Below are positions 1 through 8,035 of a stretch of DNA of 37,190 nt, piece after piece; the stretch's first letter is position 1; each line of letters opens with the position of its first letter. This DNA comes from Gammaproteobacteria bacterium Ga0077536 (GTDB lineage Bacteria; Pseudomonadota; Gammaproteobacteria; Ga0077536). The position numbers were made by a program, and so were the translations under genes. The stretch covers positions 1-37,190 of the forward strand of contig LNEL01000014.1 in assembly GCA_001464935.1 (NCBI GenBank). The letters are read 5' to 3'. The notes beneath the pieces are model-generated. The model was not told where the DNA came from. It saw nothing but the letters and a program-made list of their open reading frames with translations, and ran no database searches.

Positions 1-183
1 AACTCCTTGGATTCAGTGGGCTTTAGCAACCGATCTGATCCGAGGTTTTCGCCCGAGTTCATTTCTACTGATCGATATTTGCGCTCAGCTATTTAGATGG
101 CTTCACTTCGCGTGCGGGTAAACTGGCCGATTGATGCCATGCCTGAGGTCTGGTGCGACTGTTGAGGCTGCGACCTAACGTTG
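1..183. other. Non-coding left edge, nothing recognised
   Basis: No convincing reading frame, RNA gene or repeat is visible here. The stretch looks less GC-rich than the catabolic genes that follow. It lies just beyond the terminator-like hairpin at 184-216, so it may be the spacer to a gene outside the window. Confidence 0.4.
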
Positions 184-216
184 AAAAAAAGCCGTACCGC
201 GTATCGGAGTCGGCTT
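184..216 (-). terminator. Rho-independent terminator of the 227-643 gene
   Basis: Read on the minus strand, AAGCCG (216-211) pairs with CGGCTT (194-189). A second inner stem pairs CGG/CCG (205-207 with 197-199) around a short loop. The hairpin is followed directly by seven T residues (complement of A184-A190). It lies ten bases past the stop of the leftward gene, the expected place for an intrinsic terminator. Confidence 0.7.
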
Positions 217-226
217 GACTGCCTGG

Positions 227-643
227 TTATGCATCGGTTGCCACCTTGAGTAGTGTCAGAAGAGCTTTGGCGTGTTCTTTGCTCATCTGAGCGCCTTGGA
301 TTGATGCGCCGAGCATCGCTCGCATGGATTGCTCTACAACGACTTCGCCATTTTCCAGCAAATGCACGCGCAAGGTTGTATGCGCTCCCGATCGACGACC
401 AAGGTCAATCTCCCCGATCGTCCGGGCCACCTTTGAACCATACATGGCGCCGCGAAGTCCGCCATGCTTTAGGAGCCGAAATAGAAAGAAAGCGACAAAT
501 GCCAGGAAGGGAATGTAGAACAGCGCGTCGTCCCATTGCACTACCGGTACCTCAATGCCGTGGTCAAACTTTGCACTAGACGCCGGAAACGGTGCAATGC
601 ACGGGGAAGAATCTGTGGCATGACAATGAGTCTGTCCCAGCAA
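227..643 (-). CDS. Small membrane-anchored protein of unknown function
   Basis: I do not recognise a family in this 138-residue protein. One hydrophobic segment (about residues 41-57, FYIPFLAFVAFFLFRLL) is followed by a basic patch and a soluble C-terminal half with a regular strand/helix pattern (GEIDLGRRSG, TTLRVHLLENGEVVVEQ). It would therefore be anchored in the inner membrane with a small domain on one side. The N-terminal 30 residues before the hydrophobic part look irregular, so translation may start further in. A good terminator follows the stop, which supports it being a real transcribed gene. It stands alone, with about 200 unassigned bases between it and the next leftward operon. 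Confidence 0.5.
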   Translation of the reverse strand: MLGQTHCHATDSSPCIAPFPASSAKFDHGIEVPVVQWDDALFYIPFLAFVAFFLFRLLKHGGLRGAMYGSKVARTIGEIDLGRRSGAHTTLRVHLLENGEVVVEQSMRAMLGASIQGAQMSKEHAKALLTLLKVATDA

Positions 644-848
644 GCTTCTGATTCGACTATATCGAGCGTCTTCAGAAGCGGCAACGGATACGACGGGGCG
701 AACACCGCATCAGTGGCGTCGGCAGTGAGTAGTTCAATCGAATGATGGTTGTGAAGTCACCCGTCTCATCCGGCAATACCCTCAGCGAGCGAGCAAGGGA
801 TATAGCAGTGGCCGCGCTCTGCGAACTCAAGATCTCCCCACCCAACCC
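644..848. other. Spacer with no recognised feature
   Basis: The stretch lies between the end of the oxidoreductase gene and the small membrane protein. Only short, compositionally poor frames are present, and no hairpin with a T run was seen. It may hold the promoter of the 227-643 gene. Confidence 0.3.
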
Positions 849-1883
849 TCACCCCACCCCCAACCTCCGAGCCTCCCCATCCATCACAATCGCAATCCGG
901 CCCACCGCGCGTCGCGCGAGCACATCACTCATCGCCTGCTGAAAATCCTCGAGCCGATAGGCCGCGCCCAGCACCGGGTCGATCTTGCCCGCTTCGAACC
1001 AGCGAAACAGCTGCTCCATGATCGCGCGCACCCTCGCTTCATATTCATAGCGCAGGTCGACCGGACTCCAGCCGTAGTACAACCCCATGTTGAGGCCGCA
1101 CACGGTGAGGTTCTTCACGAGCAGAAGGTTCGCGGGAATTTGCGGGATGTCGCCGCCGGCAAAGCCCACCGGCATGATTCGCGCTTCTGGGGCCATGCAG
1201 CGCAGGGACTGCAGGAAGACGTCGCCGCCCACCGGGTCGTAGACGGCGTCGACGCCGCGGCCGTGGGTCAGTGCAAGCACTGCTTCGCGAAAGTCCTGTT
1301 CGCGGTAGTTGATGACGTGCGTGGCGCCGTGGGCGCGGGCGATGTCGAGTTTCTCGCTGCTGCCGGCGGTGGCGATCACGGTGGCGCCGAGGATGCGGCC
1401 GATTTCGACCGCCGCGATCCCGACGCCGCCGGCCGCGCCGTGCACGAGCAACCAGTCGCCGGGCTGCACGTTCAGCAGGTGTGGCCAGGTCAGGGCAGCG
1501 GCGGAAGTGGCATAGGAGTTGGTGAAGGCGATTGCGCGGGCGAAGTCGAGTGAGTCCGGCAGCGCGAACACGTTGACCTCTTTCGCGCAGACTTCTTCAG
1601 CCAGCCCGCCCCAGTCGAGCACCGCGCACACGCGGTCGCCGGTTTTGAAGCGTGTGGCCTCGGACCCCACCTCGGCGATGACGCCGGCGACTTCGGTGCC
1701 GGGCACGAAGGGCAGCGGTGGTTTGCGCTGGTACTTGCCCTGCACGACAAGGCTGGTCGCGAAGCTCATGCCGGCGGCCTGGATGCGGATGCGGACTTCG
1801 CGCGGACCCGGGCGTGGCGTCGGCAGTTCGGTCAGCGTGAGGCGGTCGAACGGCGTCCACTCGCGAACCAGTACGCCCTGCAT
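849..1883 (-). CDS. NAD(P)H:quinone oxidoreductase-like MDR family enzyme
   Basis: This 344-residue protein belongs to the zinc-independent quinone oxidoreductase branch of the medium-chain dehydrogenase/reductase superfamily. The GroES-like N-terminal half includes PFVPGTEVAGVIAEVG (about 59-73). It is followed by the nucleotide-binding loop GAAGGVG (149-155) and a Rossmann half. The catalytic-zinc cysteine/histidine pattern of alcohol dehydrogenases is not apparent, as expected for this branch. Members reduce quinones or activated double bonds such as enoyl thioesters with NADPH. The start is backed by GGGAG about seven bases upstream, inside the end of the preceding crotonase gene; only three bases separate the two. 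It is the last gene of a leftward operon with a crotonase and a Nudix hydrolase. Substrate unknown; an enoyl-CoA or enone reductase role in the neighbouring pathway is an inference. Confidence 0.85.
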   Translation of the reverse strand: MQGVLVREWTPFDRLTLTELPTPRPGPREVRIRIQAAGMSFATSLVVQGKYQRKPPLPFVPGTEVAGVIAEVGSEATRFKTGDRVCAVLDWGGLAEEVCAKEVNVFALPDSLDFARAIAFTNSYATSAAALTWPHLLNVQPGDWLLVHGAAGGVGIAAVEIGRILGATVIATAGSSEKLDIARAHGATHVINYREQDFREAVLALTHGRGVDAVYDPVGGDVFLQSLRCMAPEARIMPVGFAGGDIPQIPANLLLVKNLTVCGLNMGLYYGWSPVDLRYEYEARVRAIMEQLFRWFEAGKIDPVLGAAYRLEDFQQAMSDVLARRAVGRIAIVMDGEARRLGVG

Positions 1884-1886
1884 GAA

Positions 1887-2681
1887 CTACTCCCCGGCGC
1901 CGAAGCGCGGCGCGCGTTTGTCGAGAAAGGCGCGCATGCCCTCGCGCGCATCCGGCCCGAGGAACAGCGCGGACTGCGCCTGCAGTTCGAAGGCCAGGGT
2001 TTCAGGCAGCGTGGAGGATACGCCACGCTGCACGCCCTGTTTGATCAGCGCCAGCGCGTCCGGCGGGCCTTCGGCGAGCAGGCGCACGCGCGCGGCGACT
2101 TCATCGCGAAAGCGCTCGTCCGGATAGACGCGGTTGACGATGCCGAGGCGCAGCGCTTCCTCGGCGTCGATGCGCTCGCCCGTCATCATCAGTTCCATCG
2201 CGCGCGCGGTGCCGACGAGCCGCGGCAGCAGGTAGTGGCCGGCCCAGTCCGGCACGAGGCCGATTTTCACGAAGCTCTGTGCGAACTTCGCCGACGCCGC
2301 CGCGTAGCGGATATCGCAGGCGAGCGCGAGGTTCATGCCGGCGCCCGCCGCCGCGCCGTTGACGGCGGCGATCACGGGCTTGGCCATGCCGTGGATGAAC
2401 TTCACGATCTCGCCGCCCGTCAGCATGCGCTGCCGGATTTCGCTCGCCTCGCCCTTGTCCTGCAGCGCGGCCATGTTCGCGATGTCGCCGCCGGCGCAGA
2501 AGGCCTTGCCGGCGCCGGTGATCACCACGCAGCGCACCTCGCGGTCGGCGTCCGCTTCGCGCAGGCGGCGATAGAGCGTCTCGCGCATGTCGGCGCCGAA
2601 GGCGTTCATGACCTCCGGGCGGTTCAGGGTGATCGTGGCGACGCGCTCGGCGACGCCATAGTCGATGTGGCTGGTGCTCAT
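1887..2681 (-). CDS. Enoyl-CoA hydratase/isomerase family protein (PaaG-like)
   Basis: A 264-residue crotonase-fold acyl-CoA enzyme. The oxyanion/CoA segments are GKAFCAGGDIANM (58-70) and NGAAAGAGMNLALACD (108-123). At the usual first catalytic glutamate position of hydratases the protein has phenylalanine (in SFVKIG). An aspartate sits in GLVPDWAG (D145), the arrangement known from PaaG-type isomerases; E163 matches the second glutamate position. It is therefore more likely a double-bond isomerase than a standard hydratase. The frame stays open further upstream through the Nudix gene. The start at 2681 is chosen because family similarity begins at MSTSHIDYG and the longer version would read the Nudix gene out of frame. 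It sits eight bases after the Nudix stop and three before the oxidoreductase start. Confidence 0.85.
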   Translation of the reverse strand: MSTSHIDYGVAERVATITLNRPEVMNAFGADMRETLYRRLREADADREVRCVVITGAGKAFCAGGDIANMAALQDKGEASEIRQRMLTGGEIVKFIHGMAKPVIAAVNGAAAGAGMNLALACDIRYAAASAKFAQSFVKIGLVPDWAGHYLLPRLVGTARAMELMMTGERIDAEEALRLGIVNRVYPDERFRDEVAARVRLLAEGPPDALALIKQGVQRGVSSTLPETLAFELQAQSALFLGPDAREGMRAFLDKRAPRFGAGE

Positions 2682-2689
2682 GGGGACTC

Positions 2690-3205
2690 TCAGGCTGTGG
2701 GTTGGCGCAGGCGGCGGATCGCCGCGCGCACCGATTCGAACGCGACTTGGCCGAGGTCGATGTCCTCGATGCGCATCCAGTGCAGTGCAGCAGCTTCCTC
2801 GTTGGCAACGAAGGGCGCCACGTCGTCGATGTCGAAGGCAAAGAACACGTCGACCGTCCGGTAGCGGATGGTGTGGTACTCGTAGCGGTTCGGCATCGAG
2901 AACAGGTAGCGCGGCTGGCGCAGGCTGAGCCCGATTTCCTCGAATACCTCGCGCACCACGGCCGTCTCGAGCGATTCGTCGCCCTCGACGAAGCCGCCGG
3001 GCAGGTCGAGCAGGCCCTGGCCGGGTTCGTTCGCGCGGGTGATCAGCGCGACCTTGCCTTCGTGGTAAATCACCGCCGCGACGGCCGCGGCCGTGTTGTG
3101 GAAATAGGTGTAACCGCAGCTCGTGCAGCCGTAGAGCTTGTTGTCGACGGTGTCGAGCGCGGCAAGGCCGCAGCGTGGGCAGTAGTATTGGGCTGTCGTC
3201 GACAC
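2690..3205 (-). CDS. Nudix hydrolase with N-terminal zinc ribbon
   Basis: This 171-residue protein starts with a four-cysteine zinc ribbon (C9, C12, C27, C30), followed by a Nudix domain. The complete Nudix box runs from G71 to L93, with R85-E86 and E89-E90 as metal-binding core residues. The ribbon-plus-Nudix layout recalls NudC-type NADH pyrophosphatases, but this protein is shorter than typical NudC (about 250-280 residues). A broader nucleoside-diphosphate, CoA or NAD-related substrate is possible. Translation appears to begin at GTG; no strong ribosome site is visible. It is the first gene of the leftward operon, whose promoter should lie in the 162-base gap shared with the divergent dehydrogenase gene. 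Confidence 0.85.
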   Translation of the reverse strand: MSTTAQYYCPRCGLAALDTVDNKLYGCTSCGYTYFHNTAAAVAAVIYHEGKVALITRANEPGQGLLDLPGGFVEGDESLETAVVREVFEEIGLSLRQPRYLFSMPNRYEYHTIRYRTVDVFFAFDIDDVAPFVANEEAAALHWMRIEDIDLGQVAFESVRAAIRRLRQPTA

Positions 3206-3367
3206 GCGAGCATCGGATCCGGGGTGTGAGGGTCCTGTGATCTTCGTTCAAAGCCGGCACCGATACCAGCCGGCAGCGCGCCCCCGAAGGCTGGCCAAGG
3301 CCGGACCCCGGCTCTACGATAGGCCCCTTTGGGCCACCGGCCTTACCTCAATCGAAGGACTCCCATC

Positions 3368-4276
3368 ATGATCATGAAAGGCAAAGTAGTGCTCGTCACC
3401 GGCGCGGGCCGGGGTGTCGGCCGCGCGATAGCGCTCGAAGCGGCAAAGGCCGGTGCAGCCGTGGCGGTGAACGACCTCGGCGTCGGCCTCGGTGGCGAAG
3501 GCGGCGACGCGGGCCCGGCCCAGGAAGTCGTCAACGAAATAGAGGCGATGGGCGGCCGCGCCATCGCACTGACCAAGAGCGTCGGCTCCTGGAACGACGC
3601 CCACGAGATGGTCGCGGAAACCATCGACCGCCTCGGCGGCCTCGACGGCCTCGTCAACAATGCGGGCAACCTGCGCGACGTCATCTTCCACAAGATGACC
3701 GAAGACGACTTCGACGCCGTGATCAACGTGCACCTCAAAGGTACGTTCAACATGAGCCGCGCGGCTGCGAACCACTTCAAGGAACAGGGCAGCGGTGCGT
3801 TCGTGCACATGACCTCGACCTCCGGCCTCATCGGCAACTTCGGCCAGGCGAACTATTCGGCGGCGAAGCTCGGCATCGTCGCACTGTCGAAGTCCATCGC
3901 GCTCGACATGGCGCGCTTCAACGTGCGCTCGAACTGCATCGCGCCGTTCGCGTGGACTCGTATGGTCAGCTCCATCCCGATCACGAACGTCGAGCAGGCG
4001 CAGCGCGTGGAGAAGCTGAAGAAGCTGGTGCCGGAAAAAGTCGCCCCGTGCGCGATTGCGCTGCTGTCCGATTCGGCGTCGAACGTGAACGCGCAGATCT
4101 TCGGCGTGCGCAACAATGAGATCTACCTGTTCTCGCAGAACCGCCCGATCAAGACCGCGCACACCGCCGAAGGGTGGACGCCTGAGACCGTGATCGACCG
4201 CGTGTTCCCGCAGTTCCAGCAGGACTTCTACCCGATGATCCGCTCCGGCGAACTGTTCAGCTGGGAACCGGTTTGA
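3368..4276 (+). CDS. SDR family hydroxyacyl-CoA dehydrogenase-like oxidoreductase
   Basis: A 302-residue short-chain dehydrogenase/reductase. It shows TGAGRGVG (11-18) for NAD(P) binding, NNAG (97-100), and the catalytic S150-Y163-K167 set. The segment [21 protein letters not shown] after the second strand is typical of relatives of the dehydrogenase domain of MFE-2/17-beta-HSD type 4, so a 3-hydroxyacyl-CoA or steroid-like alcohol is a plausible substrate. GAAGGA (3354-3359) lies eight bases before the chosen ATG, which favours it over the longer frame from 3329. It opens a rightward operon continuing with a GST-like protein, a crotonase and a BadH/BadI-like pair. The C-terminal 60 residues extend beyond the minimal SDR fold. 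Confidence 0.85.
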   Translation: MIMKGKVVLVTGAGRGVGRAIALEAAKAGAAVAVNDLGVGLGGEGGDAGPAQEVVNEIEAMGGRAIALTKSVGSWNDAHEMVAETIDRLGGLDGLVNNAGNLRDVIFHKMTEDDFDAVINVHLKGTFNMSRAAANHFKEQGSGAFVHMTSTSGLIGNFGQANYSAAKLGIVALSKSIALDMARFNVRSNCIAPFAWTRMVSSIPITNVEQAQRVEKLKKLVPEKVAPCAIALLSDSASNVNAQIFGVRNNEIYLFSQNRPIKTAHTAEGWTPETVIDRVFPQFQQDFYPMIRSGELFSWEPV

Positions 4277-4307
4277 CTCTCACCATCGACCTGTACAGGA
4301 GAACGCC

Positions 4308-5009
4308 ATGATCGAGCTCTACACGGCCGGCACGCCGAACGGCTGGAAGGTGTCCATCGCGCTCGAGGAGCTCGGCATGCCGTACACCACGCATGCGGTG
4401 AATATCATGACGGGCGAGCAGAAGCAGCCCGAGTTCCTGCGCCTCAATCCGAACGGCCGGATCCCGGCCATCGTCGATACGGACGACGACAATCTCGCGA
4501 TATTCGAGTCCGGTGCGATCCTCATTCACCTCGCCGAGAAGGCCGGCCGATTGATCGGCCACGATCGTGCCTCGCGCAGCCGCGTGCTGCAGTGGCTGAT
4601 GTTCCAGATGAGCGGCATCGGACCGATGATGGGGCAGGCGAACGTGTTCTTCCGCTATTTCCCCGAGAAGATCCAGCCGGCCATCGACCGTTACCAGGGC
4701 GAAGTCCGGCGGCTGTTCGGCGTGCTCGACGGTCAGTTGGCGCAGCACGAGTATCTCGCGGGCGAGTATTCGATTGCGGACATCGCGAACTGGTCGTGGG
4801 TACGCATCCATGACTGGGGTGGCGTCGGCGTCGACGGTTTCGATCATCTGCAGCGCTGGCTGGCGGCCATCGAGGCGCGGCCGGCGGTGCAGCGCGGCGT
4901 GCGCGTGCCGAACAGCGAAGGCTGGGACATGATCACCGGCAAGGCCGGCAATGCGGACGACTTTGCGGCGCAGGCGCTGAAGCTCGTGACCACCGGCAAA
5001 CCGGCCTGA
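4308..5009 (+). CDS. Glutathione S-transferase family protein (Nu/Ure2p-like)
   Basis: A 233-residue protein with a thioredoxin-like N-terminal GST domain: TPNGWK (9-14), [11 protein letters not shown] (47-57) and the glutathione-contacting ES pair (E67-S68). An alpha-helical C-terminal domain follows. TPNG near the first helix is typical of the Nu-class/YfcG-Ure2p-like bacterial enzymes, which have disulfide reductase or peroxidase activity and lack a classical catalytic tyrosine. The presence of a GST inside an acyl-CoA operon is unusual. It could remove a reactive epoxide or enone intermediate or act as an isomerase; this is inference. The gene starts 31 bases after the dehydrogenase, preceded by AGGAGA. 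Confidence 0.85.
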   Translation: MIELYTAGTPNGWKVSIALEELGMPYTTHAVNIMTGEQKQPEFLRLNPNGRIPAIVDTDDDNLAIFESGAILIHLAEKAGRLIGHDRASRSRVLQWLMFQMSGIGPMMGQANVFFRYFPEKIQPAIDRYQGEVRRLFGVLDGQLAQHEYLAGEYSIADIANWSWVRIHDWGGVGVDGFDHLQRWLAAIEARPAVQRGVRVPNSEGWDMITGKAGNADDFAAQALKLVTTGKPA

Positions 5010-5026
5010 GGCGGCAGGAGCAGCAA

Positions 5027-5815
5027 ATGAACTACACCACGATCACGGTCAACCGCGAAGGCGCGATCGACTGGCTCACCCTGAACCGGCCGGACCGGCT
5101 CAACACGATCACACCGCAGATGTGCGATGAACTGCAGCATTATTTCGATGATTTGCAGCGTCAGCATGCGGTGCGCGTAGTGATCCTGCGCGGCGCCGGC
5201 CGCGCGTTCTGCGCCGGCTATGACCTGAAGGCGGCGGATGCCGTCAGCGAAGGGCCCGTCACCGGGCTGCGCGTGCAGCGGCAGGTCAGCGAGGTCTTCA
5301 TGCGCATGCGGCGCTGTCCGCAGCCGATCATCTGCCTCGCGCATGGCGCAACGACCGGCGGCGGTTTCGCGTTCGCGCTGGCGAGCGATGTGCGCATCGT
5401 GGCGCGCGACGTGAAGATGAACGTCGCGATGGTCAAAGTGGGGCTCACGGGCTGCGACGTCGGGATCAGCTACTTCCTGCCGCGCGCGGTGGGCAGCAGT
5501 GTAGCCGCCGAGCTGATGATGACCGGCCGCATGGTGACGGCCGAGCGTGCGCTCGCGCTGGGTCTCGTGTCCGAGGTCGTCGATGCGAGCGGACTCGAAG
5601 CGGCCGGCCGCGCCATGGCCGAGGACATGCTGAAGACCTCGCCGCTCGGCCTCAGGCTCACGAAGGAAGGCCTGCGGCTGAACACCGATGCGCCGGGCAT
5701 CGAAGCGGCGGTGGCGCTGGAGGATCGCGGGCAGATCCTCTGCGCGAGCGCCGGCTTCTTCAAGGAAGGCATCGACGCCTTCCTCGAGCAGCGGCCGGCC
5801 CAGTACCCGGACTGA
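5027..5815 (+). CDS. Enoyl-CoA hydratase/isomerase family protein with altered active site
   Basis: A 262-residue crotonase. Oxyanion/CoA segments are GRAFCAGYDLKAAD (58-71) and HGATTGGGFAFALASD (106-121). The position equivalent to the first catalytic glutamate of enoyl-CoA hydratase carries methionine (M135). The following segment reads GLTGCDVGISYFLPR instead of the usual PGAGGTQRL. E162, at the second glutamate position, is kept. A classical syn-hydration mechanism is therefore doubtful; an isomerase, hydrolase or unconventional hydratase is equally possible. AGGAG precedes the ATG. It lies between the GST-like gene and the BadH-like gene, the place a cyclic enoyl-CoA hydratase (BadK role) would occupy, but it lacks BadK's canonical glutamate. 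Confidence 0.8.
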   Translation: MNYTTITVNREGAIDWLTLNRPDRLNTITPQMCDELQHYFDDLQRQHAVRVVILRGAGRAFCAGYDLKAADAVSEGPVTGLRVQRQVSEVFMRMRRCPQPIICLAHGATTGGGFAFALASDVRIVARDVKMNVAMVKVGLTGCDVGISYFLPRAVGSSVAAELMMTGRMVTAERALALGLVSEVVDASGLEAAGRAMAEDMLKTSPLGLRLTKEGLRLNTDAPGIEAAVALEDRGQILCASAGFFKEGIDAFLEQRPAQYPD

Positions 5816-5851
5816 AGCGGACATCAAAATCACGACCACGCGGAGGCCACC

Positions 5852-6649
5852 ATGGATCTCGGACTCAAGGGCAAGGCGGTGATCGTCACCGGTGCCGGCT
5901 CGAACATCGGCCGCGCGATCACGCTCGGCTTTGCACGCGAAGGCGCGAGCATCACCCTCGCTGACATCGACGAGCAGCAGGCGCAGGCCGTTGCCGCGCT
6001 GGCGCTCGCCGCCGGGGCGGCCGCCGCCGAGACCGTGCGCTGCGACGTGACCAAGCTCGATGAGGTGCAGGCGATGTTCGCGCGCACGGTGGCGCGCTGC
6101 GGCACGGTGGACGTGCTGGTCAACAATGTCGGCTGGGACGAGCTCAAGTTCTTCACGCAGACCACGCCCGAGTTCTGGCAGAAGATCATCCAGGTGAATT
6201 TCGTCGGCGTGCTGAACTGTACGTACACGGCGCTCGGCATCATGGCGCCGAAACAGCAGGGCGCGATCGTGTCGATCAGCTCGGATGCCAGCCGCCAGGG
6301 CGAGCCGCGCGAGGCGGTGTATGGCGCGATGAAGGCTGGCGTCAACAGCTTCATGAAGACCATCGCGAAAGAGAACGGCCGCAATGGCATTCGCTGCAAC
6401 GTGGTGTGTCCGGGCGTGACGATTCCGGAGGAGAGCGAGGCCGTCGGTGTGAACAGCATGTGGGTCAACAAGGACTCGATGTTCACCGCCGATCAGCTCG
6501 CTCAGATCGCCAAGGCGCTGCCGCTGAAGAAGGTGGGCCGGCCGGAAGACGTGGCAGGCGCAGTGCTGTTCCTGGCGTCGAACACGGTCGCCGGCCACGT
6601 CACCGGTCAGGTGCTGAGCGTCAGCGGCGGCTACAGCATGATCGGCTGA
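5852..6649 (+). CDS. BadH-like 2-hydroxycycloalkane-carboxyl-CoA dehydrogenase (SDR)
   Basis: A 265-residue SDR with TGAGSNIG (13-20), NNVG (91-94) and catalytic S144-Y157-K161. Several stretches resemble what I recall of Rhodopseudomonas BadH, including VLVNNVGWDELKFFT, the SSDASRQGEPREAVYGAMK catalytic region and the ending VLSVSGGYSMIG. BadH oxidises 2-hydroxycyclohexane-1-carboxyl-CoA to the 2-keto thioester with NAD+. The next gene encodes a BadI-like hydrolase, the enzyme that uses that product, which makes the assignment mutually supportive. The comparison is from memory, not an alignment. A different ring substrate, such as a terpenoid or steroid ring fragment, is possible. Confidence 0.75.
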   Translation: MDLGLKGKAVIVTGAGSNIGRAITLGFAREGASITLADIDEQQAQAVAALALAAGAAAAETVRCDVTKLDEVQAMFARTVARCGTVDVLVNNVGWDELKFFTQTTPEFWQKIIQVNFVGVLNCTYTALGIMAPKQQGAIVSISSDASRQGEPREAVYGAMKAGVNSFMKTIAKENGRNGIRCNVVCPGVTIPEESEAVGVNSMWVNKDSMFTADQLAQIAKALPLKKVGRPEDVAGAVLFLASNTVAGHVTGQVLSVSGGYSMIG

Positions 6650-6689
6650 GCACGCGCCGAGAATACCGACAAAGAAAGAGCAAGCACGC

Positions 6690-7487
6690 ATGGCCGATTA
6701 CGAAGACATCATCCTGACCCGCGACGGTCGCACCGCCACGATCTGCATCAATCGCCCAAAGAAGTACAACGCGTTCCGGCCACGCACGGTCGTTGAATTG
6801 GTCGATGCGTTCCTGCGCGTGGGCTGGGACAAGGACGTCGGCTCGATCGTGCTGACGGGCGCCGGCGACAAGGCGTTCTGCACCGGCGGCGATCAGTCCG
6901 ACCACGAAGGCGGCCAGTACGGCGACAACGACGCGCGCGGCACGATCGGCATGCCGGTCGAGGAACTGCATTCGTTGATTCGCGACGTGCCGAAGCCCGT
7001 TGTCGCACGCGTGCGCGGCTATGCGATCGGCGGCGGCAACGTGCTGGCGACGCTTTGCGACATGACGATTGCCTCCGAGAACGCGATCTTCGGCCAGGTC
7101 GGCCCGAAGATGGGCTCGGTCGATCCGGGGTTCGGCACCGCGTATCTCGCGCGCGTCGTCGGCGAGAAGAAGGCGCGCGAGATCTGGTACATGTGCAAGC
7201 GCTACAGCGCGCAGGAAGCGCTGGCGATGGGGCTCATCAACGCCGTGGTGCCGGACGCCGAACTCGACGCCGAAGTCGCCGCCTGGTGTGCCGAACTGAA
7301 CAAGCGCAGTCCGACGGCCATCGCGCTCGCGAAGAAGAGCTTCAACGCCGACACCGAGTCCATCCGCGGCATGGGCGGTGTGGCGATGCAGGCGCTGCGC
7401 CTGTACTACAACACCGAGGAGTCGCAGGAAGGCGTGAAGGCGCTGAACGAGAAGCGCGAACCGGACTTCATGAAGTTCTACAAGTAA
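6690..7487 (+). CDS. BadI-like 2-ketocycloalkane-carboxyl-CoA hydrolase (ring-opening crotonase)
   Basis: A 265-residue crotonase that closely resembles BadI and more distantly MenB. Diagnostic segments are FCTGGDQ (63-69), the oxyanion region GYAIGGGNVLATLCD (110-124) and GQVGPKMGSVDPGFG (135-149). D145 replaces the hydratase glutamates, as in the MenB/BadI group. The motif EKKAREIWYMCKRYS (159-173) is, from memory, nearly identical in BadI. BadI hydrolyses 2-ketocyclohexanecarboxyl-CoA to pimeloyl-CoA by a retro-Dieckmann-type C-C cleavage. It is the last gene of the rightward operon, directly after the BadH-like dehydrogenase. The exact ring size and substituents here cannot be read from sequence. 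Confidence 0.82.
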   Translation: MADYEDIILTRDGRTATICINRPKKYNAFRPRTVVELVDAFLRVGWDKDVGSIVLTGAGDKAFCTGGDQSDHEGGQYGDNDARGTIGMPVEELHSLIRDVPKPVVARVRGYAIGGGNVLATLCDMTIASENAIFGQVGPKMGSVDPGFGTAYLARVVGEKKAREIWYMCKRYSAQEALAMGLINAVVPDAELDAEVAAWCAELNKRSPTAIALAKKSFNADTESIRGMGGVAMQALRLYYNTEESQEGVKALNEKREPDFMKFYK

Positions 7488-7517
7488 ACGCGCGGCGGCG
7501 AGCGGGTATCGTCTTTC

Positions 7518-7548
7518 GTAGCCCGGATGAAGCGGGGCGCAATCCGGG
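7518..7548 (+). repeat. GTAG-headed REP element
   Basis: It begins GTAGCCCGGAT and ends AATCCGGG, so the arms CCCGGAT and (A)ATCCGGG can pair. It lies 30 bases after the ring hydrolase stop. Confidence 0.7.
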
Positions 7549-7629
7549 ATCGCGGCGGTGACAGGGATCGTCCCCGGCACTTGCGTCATGGGGTCGTGTT
7601 CCCGGGGTTCAACGCCGTGCACTCCCTGG

Positions 7630-7661
7630 CCCCGGATTCCGCGATGCTGCATCCGGGCTAC
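7630..7661 (-). repeat. GTAG-headed REP element, exact match to 36987-37018
   Basis: Read on the minus strand it begins GTAGCCCGGATGC and ends GAATCCGGGG. All 32 bases match the plus-strand element at 36987-37018. It faces the element at 7518-7548, forming an inverted pair. Confidence 0.8.
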
Positions 7662-7695
7662 GGTGACTGTGGAAGTGCCTGTCCGGCGCCTTCGT

Positions 7696-7730
7696 GTAGC
7701 CCGGGTGTAGCGCGCAGCGCGGAACCCGGG
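7696..7730 (+). repeat. GTAG-headed REP element, 35-base type
   Basis: It begins GTAGCCCGGGTG and ends GGAACCCGGG, with an inner CGCGC-A-GCGCG palindrome. All 35 bases are identical to the copy at 11976-12010, and one base differs from the copy at 22788-22822. Confidence 0.8.
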
Positions 7731-7844
7731 TTCCACCAGAGCCACACTGAGCTTTCGTACGGCCGAGTGAGGTGGGAGCCTCAAGGCCGTTGGGCTTCCT
7801 GCGTCAGCCCAACCTGTGTTCTGCTGACATGCTGATCAATTTGG

Positions 7845-7976
7845 CCACAGACAACATAGAGAACAGAGTTGCTGGGTCCGCAGCGCGTAAATGCTCTGCC
7901 GATAATGACCGCAGCCGTTCGGGGTCGCACGGTCAATCCCTTGAACTCTCCGTGTTCTCTGTGTTCTCTGTGGCTA
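7845..7976. repeat. Imperfect inverted repeat flanking a ~75-base core
   Basis: The left arm (about 7842-7871, GGCCACAGACAACATAGAGAACAGAG) is the approximate reverse complement of the right arm (about 7949-7978), which itself contains a tandem GTGTTCTCT duplication. The arrangement resembles a small non-autonomous mobile element or a large structured RNA end. No coding sequence lies inside. Confidence 0.5.
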
Positions 7977-8003
7977 AATTCATCAGCCGCTCTCCTGGCA
8001 CGA

Positions 8004-8035
8004 ATCCCGGAATTCGGTGCGCTTCACCCCGGCTA
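8004..8035 (-). repeat. Diverged GTAG-headed REP element
   Basis: On the minus strand it begins GTAGCCGGGGTGAAGCG and ends AATTCCGGGATT. It is shifted from the consensus but keeps the GTAG head and the pairing CCGG arms. It lies 30 bases past the stop of the lipoprotein gene. Confidence 0.55.

Noticed and set aside
2682..3260. N-terminal 193-residue extension of the crotonase frame (1887-3260)
   Set aside because: It overlaps the Nudix gene in another frame, is Arg/Pro-rich and has no family features. The true crotonase start is at 2681.
4844..6691. 615-residue leftward frame opposite the catabolic operon
   Set aside because: It lies antisense to two clearly recognised genes, and its His/Arg/Ala-rich composition is typical of a shadow frame in GC-rich DNA.
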